From Microstegium vimineum (taxonomy: Eukaryota; Streptophyta; Magnoliopsida; Poales; Poaceae), in NCBI GenBank assembly GCA_022036555.1, contig CM039120.1:8098179-8162178 (forward strand): a stretch of DNA of 64,000 nt. The letters are read 5' to 3'. The stretch's first letter is position 1. Every line of letters starts with the position of its first letter. Shown here piece after piece: positions 47,198-58,902 of this stretch. The notes under the pieces were generated by a model that searched no databases, was not told where the DNA came from, and saw only the letters and a list, made by a program, of their open reading frames with translations. The position numbers and the translations under genes were made by a program.

Positions 47198-48574
47198 TTA
47201 CAGCTGCATTTGATCGCACCGTGCTGGGACGAAGGACAGGAGGCTGTTCTCAAGGTCGTAGAGCACGTTGAAGTTCTGGTGCTGGTAGCTGCCAATCATG
47301 GAGCCGTCGGAGGAAACCGCCATCGCCAGGCACAAGGCCCCTGTGCTGGGATCCACCAGCATGTAGTTCTGCAGAGGGAGCTCCCAGTCCGCCCCGTCGA
47401 AGTGGAGCACAAGCTGAGGTAGCATCACCGACTGGCGACGCGGCGGCGGCCACTCGAAGCACGTGTCCAGCATCGACGTCTCCGTAACGTTGAGCAAGGG
47501 CAGCGAGATCTCCGATATGAAGGCTGCGCGGACAGCTTCATACGCTGGCTCCACGAGGTACGTGATCGTCGTGCCGGAGTCGATGATGGTCCCGCCCGTG
47601 CCGTCCGTGTCGTTGATGGCTAACACTGCAGGGTCCAAGAGCAGCCGGTAGCCGCCGACGCTGATGTCAGTCATGTTCAGGAAGTACATGGTCGGCAGCG
47701 CCGGGTTGACGATGAACGGCGTGGACTGCGCCAGCTCGCCGGTGCTCGCGTTGGCGTGGTTCAGCGTGGCGTACTCGCCGAAGTAGAGCCGGCTGGGCTT
47801 CTGAGATAGGAAGGAGGTGAGGCAGTAGGAGAACCTGGGGGAGCCCAGCTGGCTGGCCAGTGACAGAGCCCCCCGCCCGAAGCCGACCATGCCGGAGCCG
47901 TTGGCGAGCGAGCCGGAGTTCAGGCTCCCGCACCCGAACGAGATCCCCGGCAAGGTGACCCGGGTGTCGTTGGTGCCGAACGTGAACGTCTCGGTGGAGA
48001 GCACGCCGGCGGTGCTGGCGCTGTCGCCGTAGAAGTACTGGTAGACGCACACTCTGCGGTAGCAGAGCGGGTCGTAGAGGGCGTTGCACGACGGGGTCGA
48101 GCAGCCGAGCGGCTTGTACGTGGACGACTGCGCCGGGTCGAAGTAGGGCGTGGGCTGGTCCACGCACAGCAGGCACGGCGCGCACTGCGTCCAGATGAGG
48201 TCGCTGCCGGTGTCGAGGATGGCCGAGAAGTACCGCGTCGGCGTGCCGATCCCCATCTCCATCAGGTACTCGCCGTCGCTGTGGAGCACCAGGATGCGCG
48301 CCGCCGTGATGGCGTCCCCCGGCGCTAACGCCGCGAGCGACTGCAGCGTGGCCACGCGGGCACTGCTGCGGCGCACCGCGCGGGAGAGCAGCTGCTCCTC
48401 CGTGTACCCGGCGTTCGCGTCGACGTGCCTCAGCGTGGCCTTGAAGCTGAAGCCGCCGCCGCCACGGGTAAGCTCATCGTCTGCTGCCTCTGCTGCGGCA
48501 CCAACGACGACCGTGGGACGAAGCAGCAGCGGGAGCAAGCAGAGGACCAAGAACGCCGCCGCAAGTGTCGGCAT
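47198..48574 (-). CDS. Secreted nepenthesin-type aspartic protease (A1 family, CDR1-like), copy 2
   Basis: A single-exon gene of 458 residues with a signal peptide (about 1-25) and a prosegment (to about 95). The catalytic motifs are LDTGSDLIWTQC (D121) and IIDSGTTIT (D332). The cysteine-rich insert is present (CAPCLLC, CSTPSCNALYDPLC, CVYQYFYGD), as are FGCGSLNSGSL and the ending IGSYQHQNFNVLYDLE. It parallels copy 1 along its whole length but is clearly diverged, so the pair is an old tandem duplication on the same strand. Several NxT/NxS sites (NDT, NAS, NMT, NVT) suggest glycosylation. TATA-like sequence lies about 120 bases upstream. The role is inferred as extracellular or vacuolar proteolysis; the substrate is unknown. 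Confidence 0.95.
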   Translation of the reverse strand: MPTLAAAFLVLCLLPLLLRPTVVVGAAAEAADDELTRGGGGFSFKATLRHVDANAGYTEEQLLSRAVRRSSARVATLQSLAALAPGDAITAARILVLHSDGEYLMEMGIGTPTRYFSAILDTGSDLIWTQCAPCLLCVDQPTPYFDPAQSSTYKPLGCSTPSCNALYDPLCYRRVCVYQYFYGDSASTAGVLSTETFTFGTNDTRVTLPGISFGCGSLNSGSLANGSGMVGFGRGALSLASQLGSPRFSYCLTSFLSQKPSRLYFGEYATLNHANASTGELAQSTPFIVNPALPTMYFLNMTDISVGGYRLLLDPAVLAINDTDGTGGTIIDSGTTITYLVEPAYEAVRAAFISEISLPLLNVTETSMLDTCFEWPPPRRQSVMLPQLVLHFDGADWELPLQNYMLVDPSTGALCLAMAVSSDGSMIGSYQHQNFNVLYDLENSLLSFVPARCDQMQL

Positions 48575-48694
48575 TTTGGAGTTGAGAGACGTTGAGTGCT
48601 AGCGAGCGCAGTACGCCACTAGGCACTAGCTAGCTGCCGTGAAAGGTATGCTGTGAGCACGAAGCAGGCTTCTTGGATCCTTGTATATACTCCG

Positions 48695-48706
48695 TATATA
48701 TAAATA
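48695..48706 (-). promoter_or_regulatory. TATA-like box of aspartic protease copy 2
   Basis: TATTTATATATA on the minus strand about 120 bases before the ATG at 48574. Confidence 0.55.
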
Positions 48707-48709
48707 CCG

Positions 48710-51609
48710 TGTCCATGCATGTGTGGTGTGGTGTGTGCACCACTCCATTTCTCTGCGACACTGATCCTCAAAACATGAGCTCTTGCTTCTGCTTTGTGGA
48801 AGTTGGTTTAGGTCATTTCGCCATGGAGAGATAGCAATAAGGAATATTGGCACGAATCGAGGTCGCAATGATCCATGCGTCGCTGTAAAATAAAATATTA
48901 TAACTACTACCAGCTCTGCGTTCCTTAACATCAACGCTAGCTATACAATAGGTGGCTTAGAGATCTGCGTTTGTGTGCCCATTTCACCAGTTAGAAATTG
49001 TGATTTTTGTTTATGTCCAGTAACCCAGGAGTGGGGAGTCTCTGAGAGTCATACAACTTCACTATTTGAAGTTTGAACCAATTGAAAATACAGATAGCAC
49101 ATCAGTTCTCCATGGAAAGAAGCTAGGTACTTGACCAATGCGTTTTTTTCTCTCTCAAGGACACATACCTTCAACACATTCACCGTTAGATTCGTCACAT
49201 ATCTCTAACATATTCGCATTGAGATATGTACATGTATCTCAATGCACATTCAATGACAGATGTGTTGAGAGTATGTGGCCTCTCGAAGGCACATTTAACT
49301 TTCTCGCTACTTGATCCTAACACGAAAGAATGAGTGTCTGCAATAATTGTAGCCTGATGGTATTAGGTAGAGAGAATTTCCATTCTCTGATCGCATTTGA
49401 AGCCGCACGATCGTAGATTGGTAGACAGGCGGCCAGAAGTTTACATGCATGCTGTATAGCGGACGTGCTGAACTGGTGATGATGATGAGATGCACGAGCT
49501 AGCTAGAGTACTAGGGCGGTGAAGCGGGCGGCCGGAAGCAGGCCATGAATCTATAAAGCACGGGGCCAATCGCAGCGGCTCGACAAGGCTCCAGCCCCAT
49601 GAATCTATAACGCGGTGTCTGCCATGTGCTGATGTGCAGCGGCAAACGAAACGGGGAGCCACCGGGATCGGCTCCGTCGTCCGTTCATGGGAGTCCGCAC
49701 GCGAAATCTGCACTGTGTGTGCCGTACAGCAACTCGAGCTGCGAATCGAGTTTGTTCCCCGATCTCCACGCAGATTTTCTTTACTCCGCTCGCTATCGGA
49801 CAGCGTAGCCCGGGAGTGAAGCGCAAGGCACCTTGCAACTTGATTGGCATGGGTGGACGCTGGACGGCACTGATATCGATACCGTGCGTGGGGCACGGAA
49901 ACATCCGGATGCGTGGGCCGGTTTGAGTGAAACTCCACCCCAAGTGAAACGCAGGCGTTCAGACCAAGTGACGACACTACTGTTGTTCGGCCCCCGAAAT
50001 TTGTAGACAAGATTGGAGGGTGGGGGTGGTGGCGTTTCTGCCGCCCAAGGGCTCTCTTGTTTAAGGTTGGTGTATCATTTCTTCGTTGTAAATTATAAAT
50101 CGCTTTTACTATTTTTGATATATCTATTTTGTTGTCGGCGTCGTGCCCATTCCCACACCAGAGCTGAGGAGGGTGTGTCTGGCCAGAGAAGGTGAAAGGG
50201 GGTCGTCGAGGGTGACCATGTAGATCAGAGCTCGTGCTCACGCCGAGAACGCTGTCGAGATGGAGACAACGGGGCATGCGGCTCGGCAGAGGAGTGTCAC
50301 AGCGTGGGTGCAGCGATGCGGAGATGCCATGGTGGGGGGAAGGGGGGGGGTGTGAGGAATGAGCGGCTGCGGGAACGAGAGAGGCGTTCGTCCGTCCAGA
50401 TGTTTTAATTATATCATTATTATCGATTTTCTTAAGAAATCACATGTACAAAATAACCTAATAAGCTTGCCCTAATCATCTTCACAGGCTGCCCATATTT
50501 TTTTTCAGTCCATGAAGATTCTTTTCCACACCTATGTGTAATTTACCCTCACCTGTATATCTTTAGATTTATTATGTATATGGACCAATAAAATATATGT
50601 CATAAAATATGATCATACCAGACTATCTAGTGGAATATATGTATAAAGTATACATAGAGCATATGATTATACTTATTTTACATATTATAATAATATTATT
50701 ATAATAATATATTAAAAATACGAGCTCTTTCGATAGATTTTTCATGCGGTAAGATTTAGAGTATCTTAAAATGAGTATATAAATATACTCAAACTGATAA
50801 ATGAGTATGCATACATATCTAATATGGTTTAAATGAGAGTAAGAGCATCTCCAGCAATGACCCATAAATCAGGACCTCTACTTTTCATTTGGGTGCTTCC
50901 TCTATTTTTGTTGGCTCATTTTTCCCCCCTCCACACCAACAACAACACCCATATTTAAACCTCCAAAAGCATTTCACTAGACAATGACAAACGGGACCCA
51001 CTTGTTATTCATTCCTCCTTCCCATCTACATTCCTCTCCTCCTATGTCTTCCCTGGCTGCGCCGGGAGGTGCTCCTGCTGAGCAGGGGCAAGGCTGGGAG
51101 ACACTAGGGATGGGCTCCCGCGCGGGTAGAGGCTGCACCGGGACCCGCTCCCGCCGAGCAGGGGACATACCGGGGAAGAAAGCCCACGCCGCGAAGGAAG
51201 GCGTGGTCAGCTTGCTTCTATGCGCCGACCAACAGGGGCCACTCCCGTGCGACGACTTGCATTGCTTCTCCCGCTCCCGCTCCCGCTCCCGCTCCCGCGC
51301 GGTGGCCAGTCGGGGCGGTCGCACCTGCCCGTCCCCGTCGTAGAAACACCACCAGTGAAAGGGATCTAGCCGTGTGGGAGAGGAGAGGGGGAGTGGCACT
51401 CACCAAAGGGGAGCAGGCTGTGCTTGCTAGAGGAGCCACCTCTGCTCCTGGCTTGGTTGCTGGTGGAGGTGGGTGACGCGGGTTCCTACGGGCTCGAGGG
51501 ACGCAACGACCGCAACAGGAGGATGGGCCGAGCTATTGGACCAATAGAAATGGGGCCTAGAGAGTGAATTTGTGTGCCTGTCAAATATGGGGTCTCTAGG
51601 AGGGGCTAT
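48710..51609. other. Intergenic region
   Basis: No gene is supported. A long minus-strand open frame at 49441-50277 shows no recognisable domain. A motif common at MITE ends (GAGCATCTCCAGCAATG) occurs near 50845 without a visible partner. A (CCCGCT)n run lies near 51270. Confidence 0.45.
51268..51298. repeat. CCCGCT hexanucleotide repeat
   Basis: About four to five tandem CCCGCT units. Confidence 0.85.
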
Positions 51610-52570
51610 CACTACTACAGAATTGGTTTTGTGAAGCGGGCAAAAATAATTTTCCGCGGCAGGCAAAGGAGTCTGACACCGTGGAAACGTCACGGTAGAT
51701 GAAAGTTTACCGAAGCGGTCGCTCGTTGCCCGCCGCGGCTAATAAGTAGAAAAATAAAAAAAATCCAAAAAGCCCGTAACCCAGATCCAACCCAAATCGG
51801 GCCGGGATCTGGGCCTCAAGCCGCCACCGCTGGGCATCTGGGCCGTGAGCGCCGCCGCGCGCCTCGCCCCCTCGCGCCGCCGCGCGCCTCACCATGGGAG
51901 GGCCGTGGGAGTGCCGCGCGCCGCCAACAGAGAGGAGGGTCGGGGGAGCGCTGCACGCCGCCGTTGGAGGGGAGGGGGAGCGCCGCTCGCCTCCGCCATG
52001 AGAGGGGAGGGGAAGCGTCGCACGCTGCCTGGGGGAGGGGGAGCTCCTTGCGCCGCCGGGGGAGAGGGGAAGGGAAGCGCCGCTATCCGTCTGGGTAGGG
52101 GAGGGACGCAAGGAGCTCCCGCTCCGTTCGTCCGTCCGTTCGTCGGTGTAGCGGAGGGGAAGCGTCGCCGTCCGTCGGGGTAGGGGAGGGGAAGCGGCGC
52201 CGGGGGGAGAGTAATGCGGGGGGTTGCGCGACGCGTGGGCGCGGGGGCTCGCGCGGCGCGTGGGCTCGGGGCGAGGGGGGGGGGGAGAGGCGGTGGCCGC
52301 TCTTTTCTGGAATGAGGGGGGAGTGTTTCAAAACCCTAAGTCCTGGTGTGTGGGTGTATATATATATATCGGGCCTGCCTTTGGGCTGGTTGGGCCTCAA
52401 TCTTTCCCATGGCGGGCCTCATAACCTGTCCGCTGTGGTAAATAGATTTGCCGTGGCAGACTACTTAAAGTGTCCGCTGCGGTAAATAGGGTGTTTTCCG
52501 TGGCGGGCATCTTAAATAGTCCGCTGCGGTAAATCGATTTACCACAACGGGCAAAAATGCTCGCCACGGT
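51610..52570 (+). mobile_element. CACTA-type transposon end, interrupted by an LTR element
   Basis: It begins CACTACTACAGAATTGG, a CACTA-superfamily terminus. Both ends of the visible part carry scattered short repeats of the type GTCCGCTGCGGTAAAT, TTTCCGTGGCGGGC and TCGCCACGG, as expected of subterminal transposase-binding repeats. The middle is GC-rich (51830-52330). No opposite terminus is seen, because an LTR retrotransposon begins at 52571. No transposase is visible. Confidence 0.65.
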
Positions 52571-54173
52571 TGTTGACGGTCGTTAAGTATCAATTTCTAT
52601 ATGTCAACAAGAGATAAAAAGGACTTAATTGAATCACCACCATAGACTTAGGGGGTCCAACTGACAGAATTCCACAAGTTTTGGTGAGTTTATGTTTTTA
52701 CAGGGAGTTATTAGGGAGTTACAGGGAGTTTATGATACATCAACAATAACGCTGAAACTATGTAATAATGTAAACGCTGTGTGCGGTAACGCAGAAGCGG
52801 GAAGTATCTTCCATTATCTAAAAAATCAGGAAAAGAACCAAAGGAAGGTCCACATGTCATGTTTACATAGAGAGAAAGGACCTTCGCACAAACAAGAATA
52901 CTCAGGAAGACTCTAGAAGGGACTGGACCAAGCCGGAGGCCGAGAGAGCCCACACCCAGGGCGCCCGCCCCAGGGTTTGGGGCGGTCGCCCTACTCCTGT
53001 GACCAATCACAGTGAACTTCGTGGATCGTGCCTAACCGCCTTTGAGGATGAATATAAACCACTCGATTAAGGTCGGTTTGAGGGGGCTATATAAGCAAGG
53101 CCCTGCCACCCCTAAGGAGGAGGAGAAATCATTATTAGAGGAAACCATCAAATCTAGGGTTTCATATCCCTCTCCCCACCAGAGAATTAGAATATCTACT
53201 CCCAATTCCTTCAAGTTCTATAGGATTGATTAGATAGATTTAGAGAAGTAGAGCATCGCGCTCTGGATTTTGGATCTTCGTCATAAAGATTGGTATTATC
53301 TTGTATCTCCCTCTATGACTTTATTCTTAATATCATTATGTTTCTATTTATTATGTTCTTAGTTTGTTCTAGTTCTATACTTGATATAGTTATGATTGAT
53401 AATGAGTTTATGTATAAGTTTGCAAAGCGCTTAGCTCTTCCCTCGAGGGAGTTAGGTGGTAGATCACATGTAAGCGTGGTGCTTAGATGTTATTTACCTG
53501 CAAATGTATCCTATTGGCCGGGTCGTGTGGTAGTTCGTGGAAGTGACAGTTCCATTGATTCTTATATAGTCCACCCCCCGTTGGTAGGACATGCAAAATT
53601 GGTATTGCGGAGTAAGTCTTGCTATGTCCTGGCTTTCTTTAGCGATGTTCCTTATACATAGGTGAAGAGTCCTTTATTGCTATATATGATTGTATATGTG
53701 CTAGAGTAGATTATGACTTAATAGATTAGAATACACTTAGAAGTTATTCTCTTACTAATCTAACGTCACCTTACATTTATATGGAGTAGTATATCTCTAA
53801 TCTCTGTGTTATTTATCTTTGAGCTTACACTTCAATATCTTTATTATTATGGCTTACCCCCTGCCAAAGCAAGTGACTGTGTGATTGAGTTTCTCATAAG
53901 TAATCATGCTCTGCAAATCAATCTCTAGTCTTAAACCCTTTGTTAGTTCATGCCACCAATGTTTTGCTTTTCCTTTAGCAAAATTATAAATAAACGATAC
54001 CTGGAATTACTTCCTAGTGAAGTGCTACAATTGATATTTTATCTGTGCGCTTACGGATAAAATAAAATATATTTTCTAGAGAGCCTTTACATTCATAAAT
54101 ACCACCGCACATTTCTAGCGTCATGCTGGGGATGACAACCCAATATTCAAAGTGGTGTTAAGAAATGTCAACA
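52571..54173 (+). repeat. 5' LTR of the Athila-like element
   Basis: It starts TGTTGAC and ends GTCAACA, a perfect 7-base inverted repeat, and is 1603 bases long. A TATATAAG box is at 53088-53095. The five bases before it (ACGGT) are the likely target copy. Confidence 0.88.
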
Positions 54174-54181
54174 AGCATTTC

Positions 54182-54199
54182 TGGCGTCGTTACCGGGGA
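54182..54199 (+). other. Primer binding site (tRNA-Asp type)
   Basis: TGGCGTCGTTACCGGGGA, eight bases after the LTR. It closely resembles the TGGCGCCGTTGCCGGGGA primer site of Athila-group elements. Confidence 0.8.
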
Positions 54200-54448
54200 G
54201 ATAAAACATCGGTATGCATAGAATATAGATTTATATTAGAATTAGACTATGGAGAAAAATTGCATGAACAACTACTCAAATGAGAAATCATAACAAGGCA
54301 CCTCTGCTTTGGCAGGATCACCCCTGTTGTTTTCTATGTTTATATTTTTATACAGGGTATTGCAGGATTGACTTTGATACATTCAACTCTCCATCATTAG
54401 AATCAAAGCAATCAAGAAAGAAGAAGCTAGTCGCCAATTTCTAAAACT

Positions 54449-55376
54449 ATGTCACAAAAGACCCTGCGAGAATTCTCTACTCCAAGCATTGAGAATATTC
54501 GTACCGGTCTGGTATTTGAGGCAGAAGAAGGAGAAGAAGAATCTGAATTTGAGCTCAAGCCAAGCCTCATCAATATGGTGCAAGCTACATAATTTAGTGG
54601 AAAGGAACATGAAGATGCTAGTGCACATTTGCAGAATTTCTTAGAGATCGGAAGCACAATCAACATCAACGGAATCACCCAAAACACCATACTCCTTCGC
54701 CTCTTTCCATTCTCACTTATGGGAGGAGCGAGGAAGTGGTTCTACACCAACAAGGAAGATATCAACACTTGGGTGAACTATTGAATTGCCTTTCTAGCAA
54801 AGTTCTTCCCTATAGGCAAAACCAATGCCTTAAGAGGAAGGATTGCCAATTTTCAACAGCATAAATCAGAAACCATTCCAGAAGCATGGGAGCGTTTTCA
54901 AGGATACCTATCAGATTGTTCTCATCATGGAATGGCAGGATGGTTACTCATGCAGACCCTTTACCATGGATTAACTCAGAAGGCTTGTGAGTGCCTAGAT
55001 GCATCTGCTGGAGGATCATTTTTGGAACTTACACTTGGAAAAGCAGAGATACTTATGGAAAAGATAGCAGAAAACCAAAGCTGGTCCCAAGATAAAGTTC
55101 CACATTGTCACCAAACAGAAGAAATACCCGAGGAAGTAAATGCACTATCAACCAAGATGGATGATTTACTCCATTGGCTTGACCAGAGGGCCAAATATAA
55201 AGAAGATCGAAGGGCCATTGAAACGACATACAAATGCCCACATCAACCTACTCCAAGTCAACCCAATAGCAAAGGTATGAATTCAGGTAATACTTCAAAC
55301 CAAACTACTTTGAGGAATTTAATTGCGTATCAAACTAAAATTAATTCGAATCTTGAAAAAAAGGTTAGAAGCAAAT
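54449..55376 (+). pseudogene. Athila-like gag, with in-frame stops
   Basis: The ATG at 54449 opens a retrotransposon gag frame with a central capsid-like part (FPFSLMGGARKWF, ETIPEAWERFQ). In-frame stops occur near 54590 and 54783. At an A7 run (55356-55362) the homologous sequence moves to another frame. Confidence 0.8.
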
Positions 55377-56416
55377 GAATTATATTTAAAAGATATACAT
55401 AATAAAATGGATTTTCTAGTATCTGCTTTTGATGAACAAAATATTCTTAATAAAAGGGTAGAACTTAGGTTAGCAGAACTAGCTACTGTTTTGCCTGTTG
55501 CCACTAACATTGAGCAGGTAAAGAATATAACTACAAAAGGAGGGAAATCCACCAGAGATCCCCCTCATCCAAGAGTAACAAGAAGAGCACCAGCAATACT
55601 AGTAGTAGTAGAATAAGAGAATCCCAATGAAGCAGAAGAATTGCTACAAGCACCAACCAACCAAGAAATGAGAAAAGATTATCACGACACCAACTATTTA
55701 CCATTTCCTAGAAGAAACAGAGGACTGCAGTCAGATGAGCAGTTTGGAAGGTTTGTAGAGGTTATCCAGAAGTTATACGTCAACATACCTCTACACTATA
55801 CCATATACAGGTCCCTACATATGCAAAGTACATCAGAGATATTCTTAACAAGAAGAGACCACTGCCAACCACTGAGGTGATCAAGCTGACAGAAGAATGT
55901 AGTGCGGCCATCCTGAATAAGTTACCAAAGAAGAAAAAAGATCTAGGATACCCCACTATTGATTGCTCAATCGGGAGCCAACACTTCAACAATGCACTTT
56001 GTGATCTTGGAGCAAGTGTCAGTGTGATGCCCTCCTCAGTCTACAAGAAGCTTGATTATGCAACACTAGAACCAACATCAATGTGCTTACAACTAGCAGA
56101 TCAAACATTTCAATACCCCTTGGGTGTTGCTGAGAACATTCCAGTCAAGATAAGAGACTTCTTTGTGCCAGTATACTTCGTGGTACTGGACATGAGCCCT
56201 AACTCTAAAGTGTCCATCATCCTTGGAAGACCATTCCTAAGCACCGCCAATGCCCACATTAATGTCGGAAAGGGAGAAATCAAGTTCAACATAAATGGAC
56301 AAGAAGAACACTTCACATTCAAGCCTAGACCAGAGAACAAATCCACAGTGAAGGAAGTTCATAAAGAAGAATCACCAGAGACATCACCTCTGGAAGTAAA
56401 CACATCAGAAGAGTGA
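55323..56416 (+). pseudogene. Athila-like gag tail and aspartic protease
   Basis: This continues the gag C-terminus (LPFPRRNRG, DEQFGRFVEVIQKLYVNIPL) with a stop at 55614-55616 and a frameshift near 55805. It then gives an intact retropepsin-like segment in the frame 55877-56416. That segment has ALCDLGASVSVMP (in place of the usual DTG/DSG triad) and SIILGRPFLSTANAHI. No pol follows. Confidence 0.82.
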
Positions 56417-57272
56417 AATTAATTTGGAGGTCCAGTTTGGGGGACCCTAAAATCTCGAACCCTCGCCGGAAGGTAAATCAATATTTATCCATATCTCTTG
56501 CATATTTAATTCTTGCATTAATCATATTTTATCCAAAAGCCCCACATAAATAATCTTTATGGTGTGTTACAACCCATATCTATTACTTATAGTGGTGGCA
56601 TAAAAATATTTTTGCTTAATCATTCTTAGTAAGTTTTTATTCCTGCATTTTATTTACCAAGTTTCTAGAATCATGACCCATACCCATGGGTCCCGCATGT
56701 CATAGACTCCACCTCACATATATCACATCACATAATTTCATCCACTTACACCCATCACAACCACCAGACATTTTCCACCATCCAAATTCCACCCACGGCC
56801 AATAATTCTGCATAAAATCATAGCATGTGAGGTAGAGGACAAGTTTCAACCATTTTGGGGCCTAGAGTGGGGCGGCCACCCATGCCACTAGGGCGCCCGC
56901 CCTATCCCCCGCTCTGCCTATAAATTCCTTCCTCTAGCCTCTTCTTCACACCACACACATTCCAGAAAACATCTCCAACTTCAAGTTTTTGAGTTTCTGT
57001 TCTACTCTTTTGAGAGAAGGAAGCAGAGAGTGGGAAGGAAGAGAAGAGTAGGAAGAGTTTGTTTAGAGAAGTAGTAATCACTTAGAAGCTAGTGATCACG
57101 CTGTCCAAGCATAACTAAAATCTGTTTAGGGGGAAGTGCTGCTGAAATCTCTAGTAAAATATTGTCTTGAACAACTAACCCCCGAACGACTGATTCTGGA
57201 CTGCTAATCACTAACCATCTTTTTGTCTCACATTCTCCACGAGTTTTTGTTTTTGTCATCAAGTTTTGTAGG
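56417..57272. other. Internal spacer of the Athila-like element
   Basis: Noncoding sequence between protease and the extra ORF. In intact relatives reverse transcriptase and integrase would begin here, but no such homology is seen. Confidence 0.6.
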
Positions 57273-58902
57273 ATGTTTAAGAGAGCCGCTAGAGCCGCCA
57301 AGGAAGCCTTGAAGGGTGTTGGGACCAGACAATCGTCCCGGCTCTCCTCTTGTCACTCCGACATGAGCGTTGATCTGCCGGCCGAACAAACACCACCATC
57401 ATCATCAGGTAATACAAGGAAGGTCATTTTGAAAACAAGTGACCTTGGATTAATTCACCTGAAAAAGAAATCTTCCAGAAACTGAAAAAGAAAGATTTCA
57501 TCCACACCCCGACCATCGATCACTCCGACATGAGCGAGAGAAAGAAGTCTTCTAGAAACTGAAAAAGAAAGATTTCATCCACACCCCGACCATCGATCCT
57601 ACCCTACTAGAAGAGACAGTTATGGATCTTGAATTCGATCTTATTTTCCGAATGATTGGGTGGACAGACTTTTTGAACGTAACCGAAGTAGAATCCCGTC
57701 TTTTAACCATTGAATTTCTTGGCACCTTACAATTAAGTGAGGGCGGGATCGCTTTTTGGTTATTCAGACAAAATTTTGTTTTATCATGGAGGGAGTTGAG
57801 TGACCACCTCGGTTTCTCTCCAAGAGCTATCCTAGACTTAGATGCTGGTCTTACAAATTTTGATAAACACCAGTTCTGGCGGGAAATTTCTAGAGACCAA
57901 CACTTTTTGTAACCCCGAACTAGTGACATAGAGCATCCCACACTTCATATGTTTCATAAATGGATAGGATATGTTCTGTTCCCTAGAGATGACATCAGGA
58001 AGGTAAGAGTAGGAGATCTGCAACTTCTTTTCGCTGCCATTAATAAAGTGCATGTTTCGCCTGTAACTTTATTAGTTGCTCACTGTCTAAGCACACCAAA
58101 CCTGCTAGGTCCTGTCAGTTGCACATCTTTGATCACCCGTCTAGCCACAAGCATGAAATTGTTAGAAGGCTCATCACTTGACTTCATTGATGAGTTTCGA
58201 CTTTACTATGGCTATGACTCATTTAGACAAGGAAGAATGTTAAAGAAAGAACACAATATTATGTATATGCTTTATGATAAGGGCAAGGTCCGGTTACCTA
58301 ACCCAGGCCTTGGGCTCTACACTATCCAAAGTTATTTGATTGAAATTGAAGCAGAGCCAGTAAATCAGAGAGCACTACAGCGCGTGGCCTCCGAAAGGAT
58401 GGCCAGTCATAAAGAGCGGACATGGCATGAAGCTGATCCAGGCCTAGAAGAGCCGACACACATCAGTTATAATGATTGCAACCCTCGCATCCTTAGGGAT
58501 CTGTGGGGTCAACATATTCGACAAAAGGAACCAACTCAAGAAACATGGCCGGAAGGGCAAGACCAACAATGGGCAAACATGCCATATCAATCCGGAAGAT
58601 ATTCCACTGACCCATATGGGGCATCAAGGTCCAGAACCCAACCTCATTTTGATGCAGGTCGAGCCTCCGACGCCACATACACATTCACCGAAGATTATTA
58701 CCATGAGACCGACGCCTTCTATGCCCGCACCGACAGCAACCTCCTTGCCATCCAAGAGACACAAGCCCGACACACCCAACTACTAGAGCAGCAGCAGAAA
58801 TGGAACCAGGACCACACCATCGCCATGCAGGAAATGCAAGAAGAGAACGCCGTTATAGGTGCGAATGTGTCTACTCTACTTCAATTCTTTAACCTCCAAT
58901 GA
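57273..58902 (+). pseudogene. Athila-type extra ORF (ATHILA ORF1-like)
   Basis: The ATG at 57273 starts a basic, serine-rich N-terminus that stops at 57485. The main body is in another frame from 57622 to 58902 and has one internal TAA (57910-57912). It contains WREISRDQHF, FHKWIGYVLFPRDD, VSPVTLLVAHCLSTPNLLGP and a glutamine-rich C-terminal coiled coil (ARHTQLLEQQQKWNQDH). This agrees with the ATHILA-family ORF found in plant Athila elements; its function is unknown. A tandem pair of about 76 bases (57470-57597) disrupts the N-terminal part. Confidence 0.7.
57470..57597. repeat. Tandem pair inside the Athila-like ORF
   Basis: Two copies of a unit of about 52 bases (from AAATCTTCCAG or AAGTCTTCTAG to CGACCATCGATC), offset by about 76 bases. 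Confidence 0.85.

Noticed and set aside
49441..50277. 278-residue minus-strand open frame
   Set aside because: It has no recognisable domain, signal peptide or gene-like composition and no supporting splice structure. I treat it as chance.
51707..52400. Several open frames in the CACTA GC-rich core
   Set aside because: Low-complexity GC-rich sequence on both strands; no transposase motif.
55356..55362. Programmed frameshift at an A7 run in the Athila-like gag
   Set aside because: The same gag already has in-frame stops and another frameshift, so random decay is simpler.
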